Below the pieces are notes generated by a model that saw only the letters and a program-made list of their open reading frames with translations, was not told where the DNA came from and did not search any database. This document shows positions 32,964-40,869 of a stretch of 64,000 nt of DNA, piece by piece. Source of the stretch: Kitasatospora aureofaciens (GTDB taxonomy: Bacteria > Actinomycetota > Actinomycetes > Streptomycetales > Streptomycetaceae); NCBI RefSeq assembly GCF_001188955.3, contig NZ_JPRF03000076.1, positions 248,001 through 312,000 of the forward strand, given 5' to 3'. The translations under genes were made by a program, and so were the position numbers. The stretch's first letter is position 1; each line of letters starts with the position of its first letter.

Positions 32964-33920
32964 GTGGCACTGAGTCGGCGGACGCTGCTGGCGGCCCTGG
33001 CGGCCGGGGGCCCGCTGGCGGGGTGCCGGGCGATGCGGGGCGCGGAGGGCGAAGGGGCGGTCTCGCCGACAGCGTCCGCTTCGGGGGCGGTGTCCGCCGA
33101 GTCCGCGACGGGGGCGGGTGCGTCTGTGGGGGCGTCTGCGGGTGCGTCAGCCACTCCGTCGGCCGCTTCGTCGGCCACGGCCTCCGCTGCCGCGCCGACG
33201 GCGGCGGCGGCGCGGGAGCCGAGCCGGGCCGGGATGGTCCAGCGCTACGGGGCCCTGGCGCCGACCGAGTGGGGGCTGCGGGTCTCCGGGGTGATCACCG
33301 AGCTGCCGGAGGGCGAGCGCGCGACGGCGCTGACCTTCGACGCCTGCGGCGGCCCAGGTGGGAACGGCTACGACGCCGACCTGATCGACTTCCTGCGCGA
33401 GAGGAAGGTCCCGGCCACGCTGTTCCTGAACGCCCGTTGGATCGACGCCAACCCGGACGTCTTCGAGCATCTCGCCTCCGACGGGCTGTTCGAGATCGGC
33501 AACCACGGCACCGTCCACCGCCCGCTCTCGGTGACCGGCCGTTCGGCGTACGGGATCGCCGGCACCGGCGGGGTCGGCGAGGTGTACGACGAGGTCGTGG
33601 GCAACGCCCACAAGCTGACCGGGCTGCTCGGTCACCCGCCGAGGTTCTTCCGCTCCGGTACCGCGCACTACGACGACGTCGCCGCCCGGGTCGTCGCCGA
33701 CCTGGGCGAACGCGTGGTGGGGTTCAGCGTGAACGGGGACGGCGGGGCGACGCTCCCGGCCTCGGAGGTGCGGCAGGAGGTGGCGTCGGCACCGCCCGGG
33801 GCGGTCGTCATCGGGCACATGAACCGCCCGGGCGGCGGCACCGCCCCCGGGGTGGCGGCGGCGGTGCCGGGGTTGCTGGCGGCGGGTCGGCGGTTCGTCC
33901 GGCTGTCGGACGTGATGTAG
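32964..33920 (+). CDS. Polysaccharide deacetylase (NodB-type), putative lipoprotein
   Basis: GTG 32964 is five bases after GGGAGG. 318 residues. Tat-like/lipoprotein signal 'SRRTLLAALAAGGPLAGC' with lipobox LAGC at about residues 16-19. A long Ala/Ser linker follows (about 25-80). Catalytic domain: 'ATALTFDACGGPGGNGYD' supplies the Asp (TFDACGG variant of TFDDG), 'GNHGTVHRPLS' the HxxxH metal ligands, 'FFRSGTAHYDD', and 'GAVVIGHMNRPGGGT' the final His region. The TFDACGGPG form defines a subgroup of secreted peptidoglycan/polysaccharide deacetylases. Divergent from the PHP phosphoesterase across 210 bases. Confidence 0.9.
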   Translation: MALSRRTLLAALAAGGPLAGCRAMRGAEGEGAVSPTASASGAVSAESATGAGASVGASAGASATPSAASSATASAAAPTAAAAREPSRAGMVQRYGALAPTEWGLRVSGVITELPEGERATALTFDACGGPGGNGYDADLIDFLRERKVPATLFLNARWIDANPDVFEHLASDGLFEIGNHGTVHRPLSVTGRSAYGIAGTGGVGEVYDEVVGNAHKLTGLLGHPPRFFRSGTAHYDDVAARVVADLGERVVGFSVNGDGGATLPASEVRQEVASAPPGAVVIGHMNRPGGGTAPGVAAAVPGLLAAGRRFVRLSDVM

Positions 33921-33930
33921 CCGCCGGGGG

Positions 33931-34011
33931 TAAGGCCGGTCGGAGGCCGCCGGGGCGTGAGGCCGGACGGAGGCCGCCGGGGAGCGTCAGGCCAGGCGGA
34001 GGCCGCCCGGG
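33931..34011. repeat. Three tandem 27-bp imperfect repeats at the 3' end of the barstar-like gene
   Basis: Units at 33931, 33958 and 33985 share AGGCC(G)G(A/T)CGGAGGCCGCC(G)GGG. The third unit is the 3' end of the barstar-like coding sequence. The first two lie between its stop and the convergent deacetylase stop, so they look like duplications of the gene's terminal codons. A half copy (CCGCCGGGGG) precedes the first. Confidence 0.75.
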
Positions 34012-34370
34012 TGGCGCTCCTCGATGATGTCGACCAGCCAGTCGAAGACCGTCGGCCCCTTGCCGGCCCGGGCGGCGGCCAGTTCGGCCGCGACCTGCTC
34101 GCGGTTGGTGGGGTGGACCCTGGCGAGCCGCAGCTCCAGCTGCCGGACGGTCTCCGGGCAGCCGAGCCGGCGGCGGGACAGCTCGTGGTGGCGCCACTCG
34201 ATGACGTAGTCGCCGTCGTCCGGCGTGCCGTAGCCGCCGCCCAGGCAGTCGGCGAAGGCGTCCAGGTTGTGGCCGAAGTAGCCGTCGACGCCGATCGCCT
34301 GCCCGACCACGTCCCAGAAGTCCTCCAGGGTGTCGATCTCGAAGCCGTCGATCACATAAGTCACCGTCAC
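33987..34370 (-). CDS. Barstar-family protein
   Basis: GTG 34370 is used (VTVTYVIDGFEIDTLEDFWD); the Shine-Dalgarno is poor and GTG 34364 is also possible. 127 residues with the barstar pattern: 'IDGFEIDTLEDFWDVVGQAIGVDGYFGHNLDAFADCLGGGYG' and 'YVIEWRHHELSRR'. Barstar is the intracellular inhibitor of barnase-type RNases. No ribonuclease gene is adjacent, so it may protect against an RNase encoded elsewhere or received from other cells. Its 3' end is duplicated as a 27-bp repeat. Confidence 0.82.
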   Translation of the reverse strand: MTVTYVIDGFEIDTLEDFWDVVGQAIGVDGYFGHNLDAFADCLGGGYGTPDDGDYVIEWRHHELSRRRLGCPETVRQLELRLARVHPTNREQVAAELAAARAGKGPTVFDWLVDIIEERHPGGLRLA

Positions 34371-34438
34371 GCGGTCGAGGATATGCCCGGGCGACTCGGC
34401 TGCGGCCGCGGTCCCACGATGAACGGCGGCGGCTGCGG

Positions 34439-35092
34439 CTACGGCGCGACGGCGATCGCGGTGGCGAGCAGCCCGTCGCGGACCGCCCAACGGCCGTCGA
34501 AGCCGTCCAGGCGTCGGCCACCGACCACCGGGCCGGGGACCAGCAGGCGGGCGGAGAAGGTGCCGTCGGGGGAGAGGTCGAGTTCGGCCTCGTGGAAGTC
34601 CAGCCACAGCTCGGTCAGCGGGAACCAGGCCTTGTAGACCGACTCCTTGGCGCTGAACAGGATGCGGTCCCACGTTGTGCCCGGGCGCTCGGTGGCGAGC
34701 GCGGCCAGCCGCTCCTGCTCGACGGGCAGGGCGATGCTCTCCAGGACGCCCTCCGGCAGCGGCAGCGCGGGCTCGGCGTCGATGCCGACCGAGGCCAGGG
34801 TGCCGGCGCGGGCGACGGCGGCCGCGCGGAAGCCGTCGCAGTGGGTGAGGCTGCCGACAACGCCGTCCGGCCAGCTCGGCGCGCCGCGCAGGCCGGGGAC
34901 GAGCGGGCGGTACGGGATGCCGAGGCGGGCCAGGGCGGTGCGGGCGCAGTGGCGCACGGTGGTGAACTCGCGGCGGCGCTTGTCCACGGCCCGGGCGATC
35001 ACCTCCTCCTCGGCCGGCTCCAGCCGGGCCTCGGACGGGTCGTGGTAGGCGACCTCGGTCACCACGACGTCCGGCAGCAGGTCCCCGATCAC
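34439..35092 (-). CDS. 4'-phosphopantetheinyl transferase (Sfp/EntD type)
   Basis: ATG 35092. 217 residues. Signature blocks: 'RREFTTVRHCARTALARLG' (P1a-like), 'GAPSWPDGVVGSLTHCDGFRAAAVA' (P1), 'ASVGIDAEPALPLPEGV' (P2, catalytic Asp/Glu), 'ILFSAKESVYKAWFPLT' (P3, KExxxK). It transfers phosphopantetheine from CoA to carrier proteins of polyketide and non-ribosomal peptide synthases. No carrier-protein gene is close, so it probably serves clusters elsewhere. Cytoplasmic. About 70 bases upstream of the barstar-like gene on the same strand, possibly co-transcribed. Confidence 0.92.
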   Translation of the reverse strand: MIGDLLPDVVVTEVAYHDPSEARLEPAEEEVIARAVDKRRREFTTVRHCARTALARLGIPYRPLVPGLRGAPSWPDGVVGSLTHCDGFRAAAVARAGTLASVGIDAEPALPLPEGVLESIALPVEQERLAALATERPGTTWDRILFSAKESVYKAWFPLTELWLDFHEAELDLSPDGTFSARLLVPGPVVGGRRLDGFDGRWAVRDGLLATAIAVAP

Positions 35093-35210
35093 GCGTTCCC
35101 CCTCGGTCGACAGCGCGGCGGCGCGCCGCGCGGGTCGAGCGTAACCCGAGTGGGTGGTGCCGGTTCGTGATCTTCCCGAATCGGGGGCCGTTCGGCCTGG
35201 GTGCGGCCCC

Positions 35211-35417
35211 CTACTGGCCGAGCAGGCGGGCGAAGTCCAGGCCGAGGCTGCCGAGGACGGGGAGCGCGCCGAGATCGGTGATGCCGCCGACCGGGATGCT
35301 GTAGCCCTGGTTCACCGCGCGCGGCACCGTCGTCTGTGCCGCTGCCGCCGGGGAGACGGCGAGGATCGGCGTCAGGGCGGAGCCGGGGAGCAGGGCGGCG
35401 GCGAGTGTGGTGCGCAT
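35211..35417 (-). CDS. Small secreted hypothetical protein
   Basis: ATG 35417 seven bases after GGAGG. 68 residues. Signal peptide at about residues 1-27 (MRTTLAAALLPGSALTPILA, cleavage after AAA). The mature peptide of about 40 residues contains 'VNQGYSIPVGGITDLGALPVLGSLGLDF'. The hydrophobic, Gly-rich mature part is reminiscent of small surface peptides but lacks the chaplin cysteines. Function unknown. Confidence 0.6.
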   Translation of the reverse strand: MRTTLAAALLPGSALTPILAVSPAAAAQTTVPRAVNQGYSIPVGGITDLGALPVLGSLGLDFARLLGQ

Positions 35418-35544
35418 GGGACGGCCTCCGGAGCGAGCGGGATGACGCCCCGTCAACGCCATGGGTGGTGGCGCGGTCACGTATCTTCGCTCCTTCGGCG
35501 GCATTGGTAAAGATCCTTGCCTTGTGTTCATGACAACACCCGGG

Positions 35545-35556
35545 AGGTCTGGACCA
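35545..35556. promoter_or_regulatory. Possible DasR-type operator (dre)
   Basis: AGGTCTGGACCA matches 10 of 12 positions of the dre core TGGTCTAGACCA, the N-acetylglucosamine-responsive DasR site of streptomycetes. It lies 140 bases upstream of the secreted double-psi beta-barrel gene and in the divergent region with the small secreted gene. Confidence 0.4.
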
Positions 35557-35694
35557 TGCCGAGGTGGAACGCATACGTTCCCTTCACCGGGCGGGCATCG
35601 GCGATTCGGATCGTCCAACTGCGGTGCAACTTTGGCTACTTCGGCCTGTCATGCCCATGATTAGCCCGGTTCGTCGAACCGGAGGGAACGAACC

Positions 35695-36180
35695 ATGCGC
35701 GCCATCGGCACGAACCTCAGGATCCTCGCAGGCGCCCCGCTCGCGGCCGCCGCCCTCATCGCCCTGACCGCCGGCTCCGCCAGCGCCGCGATACCGGTCA
35801 ACAAGCCCATGAGCGGGAAGGCCACCTACTACAACGACGCCGGCTACGGCGCCTGCGGCACCCAGATCAACGCCTCCGACCAGATGCTGGTCGCCGTCTC
35901 CCACACCTGGTGGACCTCCGCCAACCCCAACAACGACCCTCTCTGCAAGGGCATTTCGGTCAAGGTCACGTACCAGGGCAAGACCGTCACCGTCCCGGTG
36001 AAGGACCAGTGTCCGTCCTGTGACTCCACCCACATCGACCTCAGCCAGCCCGCATTCGCCAAGCTGGCCCCGCTGAGCAAGGGCGTGATCAACGGCCTCA
36101 CCTGGCAGTTCGTCAGGTCCGGGGCGAACGGCAAGACCCTCTCGCTGTCCGAACCGGTCACCGGATCGACCATCGGCTGA
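35695..36180 (+). CDS. Secreted double-psi beta-barrel (expansin/RlpA-like) protein
   Basis: ATG 35695 after GGAGGGAACG. 161 residues. Signal peptide at about 1-31 (cleavage after ASA). The mature part 'SGKATYYNDAGYGACGTQINASDQMLVAVSHTWWTSANPNNDPLCKG' and 'VTVPVKDQCPSCDSTHIDLSQPAFAKLAPLSKGVINGLTWQFV' is the DPBB fold with the conserved 'D.C..C....IDLS..AF..L' motif of expansins, RlpA and cerato-platanin-like barwins. Cysteines can form three disulfide-type pairs. It probably binds or loosens cell-wall or plant polysaccharide; no lytic activity is proven. A putative DasR site lies upstream. Confidence 0.85.
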   Translation: MRAIGTNLRILAGAPLAAAALIALTAGSASAAIPVNKPMSGKATYYNDAGYGACGTQINASDQMLVAVSHTWWTSANPNNDPLCKGISVKVTYQGKTVTVPVKDQCPSCDSTHIDLSQPAFAKLAPLSKGVINGLTWQFVRSGANGKTLSLSEPVTGSTIG

Positions 36181-36314
36181 CGTTCCCGCCAGCCGCCGTG
36201 CCCGCCCCCGGTCGTAGCTGGGGGCGGGCTCCGGGCCGTGCGCGACTGCGGAACGGCGCGGGCACACTGGATGGCGGGTGGTGCTGTTCCGGTGGGTTGA
36301 GGGGAGTCGGGGAG

Positions 36315-36812
36315 ATGGCCGTGGCGGGGAAGCCGGTGCTGTACGTCGTGGTGTGTGCGGCCGGGGTTGCCGGTGGGGTGGGTGAGTTGGTCTCGGCGGC
36401 GCAGGAGCGGGGGTGGGAGGTGGGGGTGGTGGCGACGCCACTCGCCATGGGGTTCATCGACGTCGCGGCGATCGAGGGGCAGACGGGGTACCCGATCCGC
36501 TCGGCCTGGCGGAAGCCCGGGGAGCCTCGACCGTTGCCGGATCCGGATGCGCTCGTGGTGGCTCCGGCGACCTTCAACACGATCAACAAGTGGGCCGCCG
36601 GGATCTCGGACACCCTCGCGCTCGGGATCCTCTGCGAGTCGTACGGGTGGGGGATTCCGGTGGCGGTCCAGCCGTGCCTCAGCGCGGCCCAGGCCGCGCA
36701 TCCGGCGTACGGGGAGAGTCTGACCAGGCTGCGGGGGATGGGGGTGCGGATCGCGGAGTTCGCTCCGGGGGCGTACAGCTGGACGCGGGTGCTGGAGCTC
36801 CTGGAGGACTGA
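36315..36812 (+). CDS. Flavoprotein of the HFCD / phosphopantothenoylcysteine-decarboxylase-like family
   Basis: ATG 36315 directly after GGGGAG. 165 residues: 'VLYVVVCAAGVAGGVGELVSAAQERGWEVGVVATPLAMGFID' (FMN-binding beta-alpha-beta), 'ALVVAPATFNTINKWAAGISDTLALGILCES' (the PASANTxxKxAxGxxDxL motif), and 'IPVAVQPCLSAAQAAHPAYGESLTRLRGMG'. Such single-domain flavoproteins act as oxidative decarboxylases or have unknown substrates. No CoA-biosynthesis genes are adjacent, so a housekeeping CoaC role is unlikely. Cytoplasmic. Confidence 0.85.
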   Translation: MAVAGKPVLYVVVCAAGVAGGVGELVSAAQERGWEVGVVATPLAMGFIDVAAIEGQTGYPIRSAWRKPGEPRPLPDPDALVVAPATFNTINKWAAGISDTLALGILCESYGWGIPVAVQPCLSAAQAAHPAYGESLTRLRGMGVRIAEFAPGAYSWTRVLELLED

Positions 36813-36890
36813 CGGGGCGGCTGCCCACGCCAGGGCGCCGTTCGGCCGAGCCGGGCTGCGGGGCGGCCGGGAAGCCGACAGCGTGGGGAT

Positions 36891-37850
36891 GTGCTGAGGA
36901 GAACGCTGTCCGCGCTGGGCCTGGCCCTGCTGCTCTGCGCGCCCGCGGGCCGGGCGGAGGCCGGGTCGTCGAGGTGGCGGGTCGTGGTCGCGGACCAGGG
37001 CTCCCGCCGGGTGTTCGTGCTGCTGGGCGGTCGGGAGCTGATGGCCTACCAGGGGCCCGACCGGCTGCCGGTGGTGTGGTCCTGGTCCGCGGACCGGGCG
37101 GCGGACGTCGCCGATCTCTCGCCGGCCCGCAGCTGGTCGAATCCGGACGAGGCGAAGAGCCGGACCCTGCGGGGCCGGCGTTACCTGCTCACCACCGCGG
37201 GCGGTGGGCTCGCCGCCGTGGTCGACACCGCCACCGGCCGCACCCGCTGGGCGGCGGACCTGGGCCCGAGGGCCAACCCGCACAGCATCGAGCTGCTCCC
37301 GGACGGCAATGTGGCGGTGGTGGCGAGCAGCGGCTGGGTGCGGCTGTACGCGGCCTCGCAGGGGCCGCGTGCCACGGCGTACACCGAGTTCGGGCTGCCC
37401 GGTGCGCACGGGGTGGCTCTCGACGGGCGGTCCGGCCTGCTCTGGGCGCTCGGGGGCGGGGCGCTGGTCGCGCTGCGGGTGGGCGGCACCCCGGCCGCAC
37501 CCACGCTGACCGCCGTCCGCACCGTCCCGCTGCCGGACGTGGGCGGCCACGACCTCGCGCCGGTGCGGGCCGCGCCCGGCCGGTTCTGGCTGAGCACGCT
37601 GCGCGGCCTGTGGCAGTACGACCCGGCCGCCGACCGCTTCACGCCCGTCCGTCTGGCCGATCCCGCGGCGGAGCGGGACGTCAAGAGCATCGGCGACGAG
37701 CCCGGCACCGGCCGGCTGCTCACCGTGGCGCCCGACCACAAGGCGCCGTGCGACTGGTGCACCTCGGTGATCCGGCTGCACCGGCCGGAGGGAGTGCGGA
37801 TCCTGCGCGGCACCCTCCTGTACAAGGCGCGGTGGTGGGGAGCCCGGTAG
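36891..37850 (+). CDS. Secreted beta-propeller-like protein (DUF6528-type)
   Basis: GTG 36891. 319 residues. Signal peptide MLRRTLSALGLALLLCAPAG with cleavage near AEA (about residue 24). The mature chain has repeated beta blades: 'WRVVVADQGSRRVFVLLGGREL', 'YLLTTAGGGLAAVVDTATGRTRWAADLG', 'HSIELLPDGNVAVVASSGWVRLYA', 'GAHGVALDGRSGLLWALGGGALVALRV', 'GGHDLAPVRAAPGRFWLSTLRGLWQYDPA'. It resembles the actinomycete family annotated DUF6528; ligand unknown. A CxxC (CDWC) near the C-terminus could form a disulfide. Extracellular. Confidence 0.75.
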   Translation: MLRRTLSALGLALLLCAPAGRAEAGSSRWRVVVADQGSRRVFVLLGGRELMAYQGPDRLPVVWSWSADRAADVADLSPARSWSNPDEAKSRTLRGRRYLLTTAGGGLAAVVDTATGRTRWAADLGPRANPHSIELLPDGNVAVVASSGWVRLYAASQGPRATAYTEFGLPGAHGVALDGRSGLLWALGGGALVALRVGGTPAAPTLTAVRTVPLPDVGGHDLAPVRAAPGRFWLSTLRGLWQYDPAADRFTPVRLADPAAERDVKSIGDEPGTGRLLTVAPDHKAPCDWCTSVIRLHRPEGVRILRGTLLYKARWWGAR

Positions 37851-38116
37851 CAGATTTGTGACGGGCAGTAGTCGATCTTGCTCGGCGGGTCGGCGATACC
37901 ACCCGTTCTGCTTACCGCGTTCGGCTGACGGGGCATATTGTGTACTCCCGCAAACTACTCCGATGGAAGTCAGTTTCCCGTCACCGTCCGAAAACCTTCT
38001 GCGGACCCGCGTCGACTGGGATAGCGTCGATGGCGTCGGGGGGCCGGCACCGATCGCGGTGTATTCGAACGTCAGTTACCGGGCCGTAACGGCCCGAATT
38101 GGTCCTGGAGAAAAGA

Positions 38117-38428
38117 ATGCGGAACTCACCGGAGGAGATCCGGTCGGACGTCGTCGACGACCTGCAGCTCGCAGTCGAATCGTTGGCGGCCTTTCCGGCC
38201 CGAAACGCGGCCGGTGCGGCCGATGTCACCGAACGTCTGGCCGCGGTCGCCGAACTCTGCCGGTCGGTCGACGTGGCGCTCGACAGCCTGGTCGTCCAGG
38301 CGGCCGCCGAAGCCGCCGAGGAGGGTTGGACGGCCGCCCGGATGGCGGCCGAACACTCCGGCTACTACGCCAGGTTGCAGCGGGCACTGCTCCCCGCCGG
38401 GGCCGGCGCCGGGCTGACGCAGCAGTGA
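38117..38428 (+). CDS. Hypothetical protein, 103 residues
   Basis: ATG 38117 seven bases after GGAG. Helical protein: MRNSPEEIRSDVVDDLQLAV, 'AARNAAGAADVTERLAAVAELCRSVDVALDSLVVQAAAEAAEEGW' (approximate core), ending AGAGLTQQ. A CGGGCCG-TAA-CGGCCCG hairpin at 38080-38096 lies just upstream. The stop overlaps the next start as GTGA, so it is translationally coupled to the thioesterase and likely shares its pathway. No family recognised. Confidence 0.65.
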   Translation: MRNSPEEIRSDVVDDLQLAVESLAAFPARNAAGAADVTERLAAVAELCRSVDVALDSLVVQAAAEAAEEGWTAARMAAEHSGYYARLQRALLPAGAGAGLTQQ

Positions 38429-39000
38429 GCGCGCTGTACCCGGGCGTGCACGTGCTGTCGTGCCCCACCCGGTGGAGCGACGTCGACGAGAACGGGCACA
38501 TCAACAACGCCCGGCTGGTCGGCTACATCCAGGAGGGGATTTACGACCTGTTCTGCCACCACGCGACCGCCGTGCGGGAATCCCTGTTCCCCTCCGGGTT
38601 CATTATCGCCCGACACGAGATCGATTATCTGGAACAGCTGCACCACCGCCCCGAGCCATTGTCGGTACGGTTGACCGTGGAACGCATCGGGCGGAGTTCC
38701 GCCCATGTCGAGGTGAATGTCTGTCGCGAGCCGCTCACCTTTATGCGGGCGCGGACCGTGGTGGTCGCGCGGGACCGGGAATCCGGTCGCTCGCGCAAAC
38801 TCAGCCAGAGCGAGCGGCGCTTTCTGTCGGCGTTTATGTCGGACCCGGCCGTCGGCCGGGTGCCGGACCCGACGCGTCGCGACACCGTGGTCGCCGTCGC
38901 GCAGCCGATGGCGCCGGCCCAGCGGACGGCGGCTCGTTCCGGTGCGGGGGTGGGTGCGTCGCGCGGCTCGCGCAGAAGAGTGCGCGCCTCGGTGGGCTGA
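38425..39000 (+). CDS. Hotdog-fold acyl-CoA thioesterase (4HBT type)
   Basis: GTG 38425 overlaps the previous stop by four bases. 191 residues. 'TRWSDVDENGHINNARLVGYIQEGIYDLF' contains the D-x-x-G-H-(I/V)-N-N signature of 4-hydroxybenzoyl-CoA-type thioesterases with the catalytic Asp. 'FIIARHEIDYLEQLHHRPEPLSVRLTVERIGRSSAHVEV' continues the hotdog sheet. The basic C-terminal 45 residues are low-complexity. It would hydrolyse an acyl-CoA or acyl-carrier thioester; the acyl group is unknown. Coupled to the 103-residue protein upstream. Confidence 0.85.
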   Translation: MSALYPGVHVLSCPTRWSDVDENGHINNARLVGYIQEGIYDLFCHHATAVRESLFPSGFIIARHEIDYLEQLHHRPEPLSVRLTVERIGRSSAHVEVNVCREPLTFMRARTVVVARDRESGRSRKLSQSERRFLSAFMSDPAVGRVPDPTRRDTVVAVAQPMAPAQRTAARSGAGVGASRGSRRRVRASVG

Positions 39001-39240
39001 CCTGGGGGTTCCCGCGCAGGTGACGGTGCGGGCCGGCGGCGTGGTCGACAACGGCGTCGATCCGTCCGACCGGTCCCGGTCCACGCCCGGGCAGTGGTCC
39101 CGGCCCGGCCGGACCGCAGTACGCTGAGCAGCACGGGAACCGGTACGTCCCCCGGCGGTCACGGGCTGCGACGCGGCAGGCCCCACCGACCATCGACCGC
39201 CGCTGCCCGGTCCGGTTCCGCCGACCGGAAGGAGAACACG

Positions 39241-39636
39241 ATGACCATCTCCTGGGAGGACTTCCTCGCCCGCGTCGTGGAGCGCGGTGAGTACCGGGGC
39301 GAGGCGGAGGCGGACCACGCCGCCCGGGTCGTGCTCGGCCTGCTGGGCGAGCACCTGGTGGGCGCGGAGCGGCTGGCCCTCGCCGACGCGCTGCCCGGGA
39401 CGTACGCCTCGCTGCTCCGGGACGCCCAGCCGGCCGCCGAGCCACTGACCGCCGAGCGCTTCGTGGAGGCGGTGGTCGGCTGGATCGACGGGGCGACGCC
39501 GGCGACGGCGCAGTGGGACATCGGGGCGGTGCTCAGCACCGTGGCCGACCTCGTCCCGGGGGAGCTGATCGACCAGGTGATCGAGCAACTGCCCGACGGC
39601 TACGACCTGCTGTTCGGGCACCCGCTGCCGGCCTGA
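39241..39636 (+). CDS. DUF2267-domain protein
   Basis: ATG 39241 six bases after AAGGAG. 131 residues: 'ISWEDFLARVVERGEYRGEAEADHAARVVLGLLGEHLVGAERLALADALPGTYASLLRDA' and 'WDIGAVLSTVADLVPGELIDQVIEQLPDGYDLLFGHPLP'. These are the two helical halves typical of DUF2267 proteins (F...V......A...A.....V...L...L......L...LP). Small soluble protein of unknown function, intact. Confidence 0.82.
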   Translation: MTISWEDFLARVVERGEYRGEAEADHAARVVLGLLGEHLVGAERLALADALPGTYASLLRDAQPAAEPLTAERFVEAVVGWIDGATPATAQWDIGAVLSTVADLVPGELIDQVIEQLPDGYDLLFGHPLPA

Positions 39637-39806
39637 GCCGGGCGGACGCCGCTGCCGGACCCGGCCGCCCTCGCGGGGCACGGTCAACCCGGTGCAGGAG
39701 CCTGCCGATCGGTCCGCCTCCGGGCCGACGGCCGGCAGCTGCCGTGCGGCGCCGCGGCGGCCCGCCAAGTCGCCCCGCGGCCCGTACGGCCCGGGACCGG
39801 CAGGGC

Positions 39807-40739
39807 TCAGCGGCAGAGCGCGGCCGCGCCGATCAGCCCGGCGTCGGTGCCGAGTTCGGCGCGGCGCACGTCCAGCCCGCGGACGTACGAGAGGGCGGCG
39901 TAGCAGTCCAGATGGCGGGCGAGCGGGGCGAACAGCACCTCCCCGGCGGCGGCGACGCCGCCGCCGACCACCACCCGGTGGAGGTCGACCAGGGCGGCCG
40001 TCGCGGCGATCCCGGCGGCCAGCGCCTGGGCGGCCCGGTCGAAGGAGGCCAGCGCGACCGGGTCGCCCCCGGCGGCCGCCACGGCCACCGCGCGGGCGGT
40101 GCGGTCCTCGCCCGGCGGCCGCCAGCCGTCGGCGAGTGCCCGGCGGGCGATCGCGGTGCCGCTGGCCAGGCCCTCCAGGCAGCCGCGGGAGCCGCACGGG
40201 CAGGGCTCGCCGTCCAGGTCGACGGTGATGTGGCCGAGGTGCCCGGCGTTGCCGCTCGGGCCGGGCCGGACGGCCCCGTCCAGCACCAGCCCGGCGCCGA
40301 CGCCGGTGGACACCACCAGGCAGAGCGCGTTGTCGGCGCCCCGGGCCGCACCCTGCCAGTGCTCGGCGGCGGCCATCGCCACGCCGTCCCCGGCGAGCCG
40401 GACGGGCAGGTAGCGGGCGGCCACCGCCGGGTGCGCGGTGACCTCGGCGACCAGCGGGAAGCCGCGCCAGCCGGGGATGTTGACCGGACTGACGGTGCCG
40501 TCGGCCAGGTCGACCGGGCCGGCGCTGCCGATGCCGACGGCCGTTACGGCGGACCAGTCGGGCGTACCGGCGAGCTGGTCCAGAACCTTGTGCACGACGG
40601 CGAGCACGGCCGCGCCGGGTTCGGTTGCCGGTGTGGGCAGTTGGAGCCGGTGCCGCAGCCGTCCGTCGCCGTCGACCAGTGCCCCGGCGATCTTGGTGCC
40701 GCCGATGTCGACCGCGGCGAACAGAGGGGTGAGCGGCAT
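39807..40739 (-). CDS. ROK-family sugar kinase
   Basis: ATG 40739. 310 residues. N-terminal phosphate-binding motif 'AAVDIGGTKIAGALVDGDG'; 'VGIGSAGPVDLADGTVSPVNIPGW'; sugar/metal region 'GNAGHLGHITVDLDGEPCPCGSRGCLEGLASGTAI' with the ROK zinc motif CxCGxxGCxE; C-terminal 'VVVGGGVAAAGEVLF'. ROK kinases phosphorylate hexoses such as glucose, mannose, N-acetylglucosamine or N-acetylmannosamine. As the last gene of the leftward N-glycan operon it most likely phosphorylates mannose or N-acetylglucosamine released by the glycosidases (inference from context). No HTH, so it is an enzyme and not a repressor. Confidence 0.9.
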   Translation of the reverse strand: MPLTPLFAAVDIGGTKIAGALVDGDGRLRHRLQLPTPATEPGAAVLAVVHKVLDQLAGTPDWSAVTAVGIGSAGPVDLADGTVSPVNIPGWRGFPLVAEVTAHPAVAARYLPVRLAGDGVAMAAAEHWQGAARGADNALCLVVSTGVGAGLVLDGAVRPGPSGNAGHLGHITVDLDGEPCPCGSRGCLEGLASGTAIARRALADGWRPPGEDRTARAVAVAAAGGDPVALASFDRAAQALAAGIAATAALVDLHRVVVGGGVAAAGEVLFAPLARHLDCYAALSYVRGLDVRRAELGTDAGLIGAAALCR

Positions 40740-40805
40740 GGCGGGCTCCAGGAGGGTCGCAGGGGCGGCGCCCCGGCCGCGCGGGGCCGGGGCGCCTTTA
40801 CCGTA

Positions 40806-40833
40806 CGTCGGTCGGCGGGCCGGCCGACCGACG
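40806..40833. repeat. Hairpin between the GH38 and ROK genes
   Basis: CGTCGGTCGGC and its complement GCCGACCGACG with a 6-base loop, inside the 130-base gap of the operon. No T-run. It may limit transcription or protect the upstream transcript, lowering kinase expression relative to the glycosidases. Confidence 0.6.
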
Positions 40834-40869
40834 GGTCGGGTACGCCGGTCGACGGGCCGGGTCCGTCGG

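Noticed and set aside
31302-33920. Very long plus-strand open frame antisense to the PHP phosphoesterase and running into the deacetylase
   Set aside because: It is a GC-skew shadow of the minus-strand gene. Only the last 318 codons (from GTG 32964) have family features and a ribosome site.
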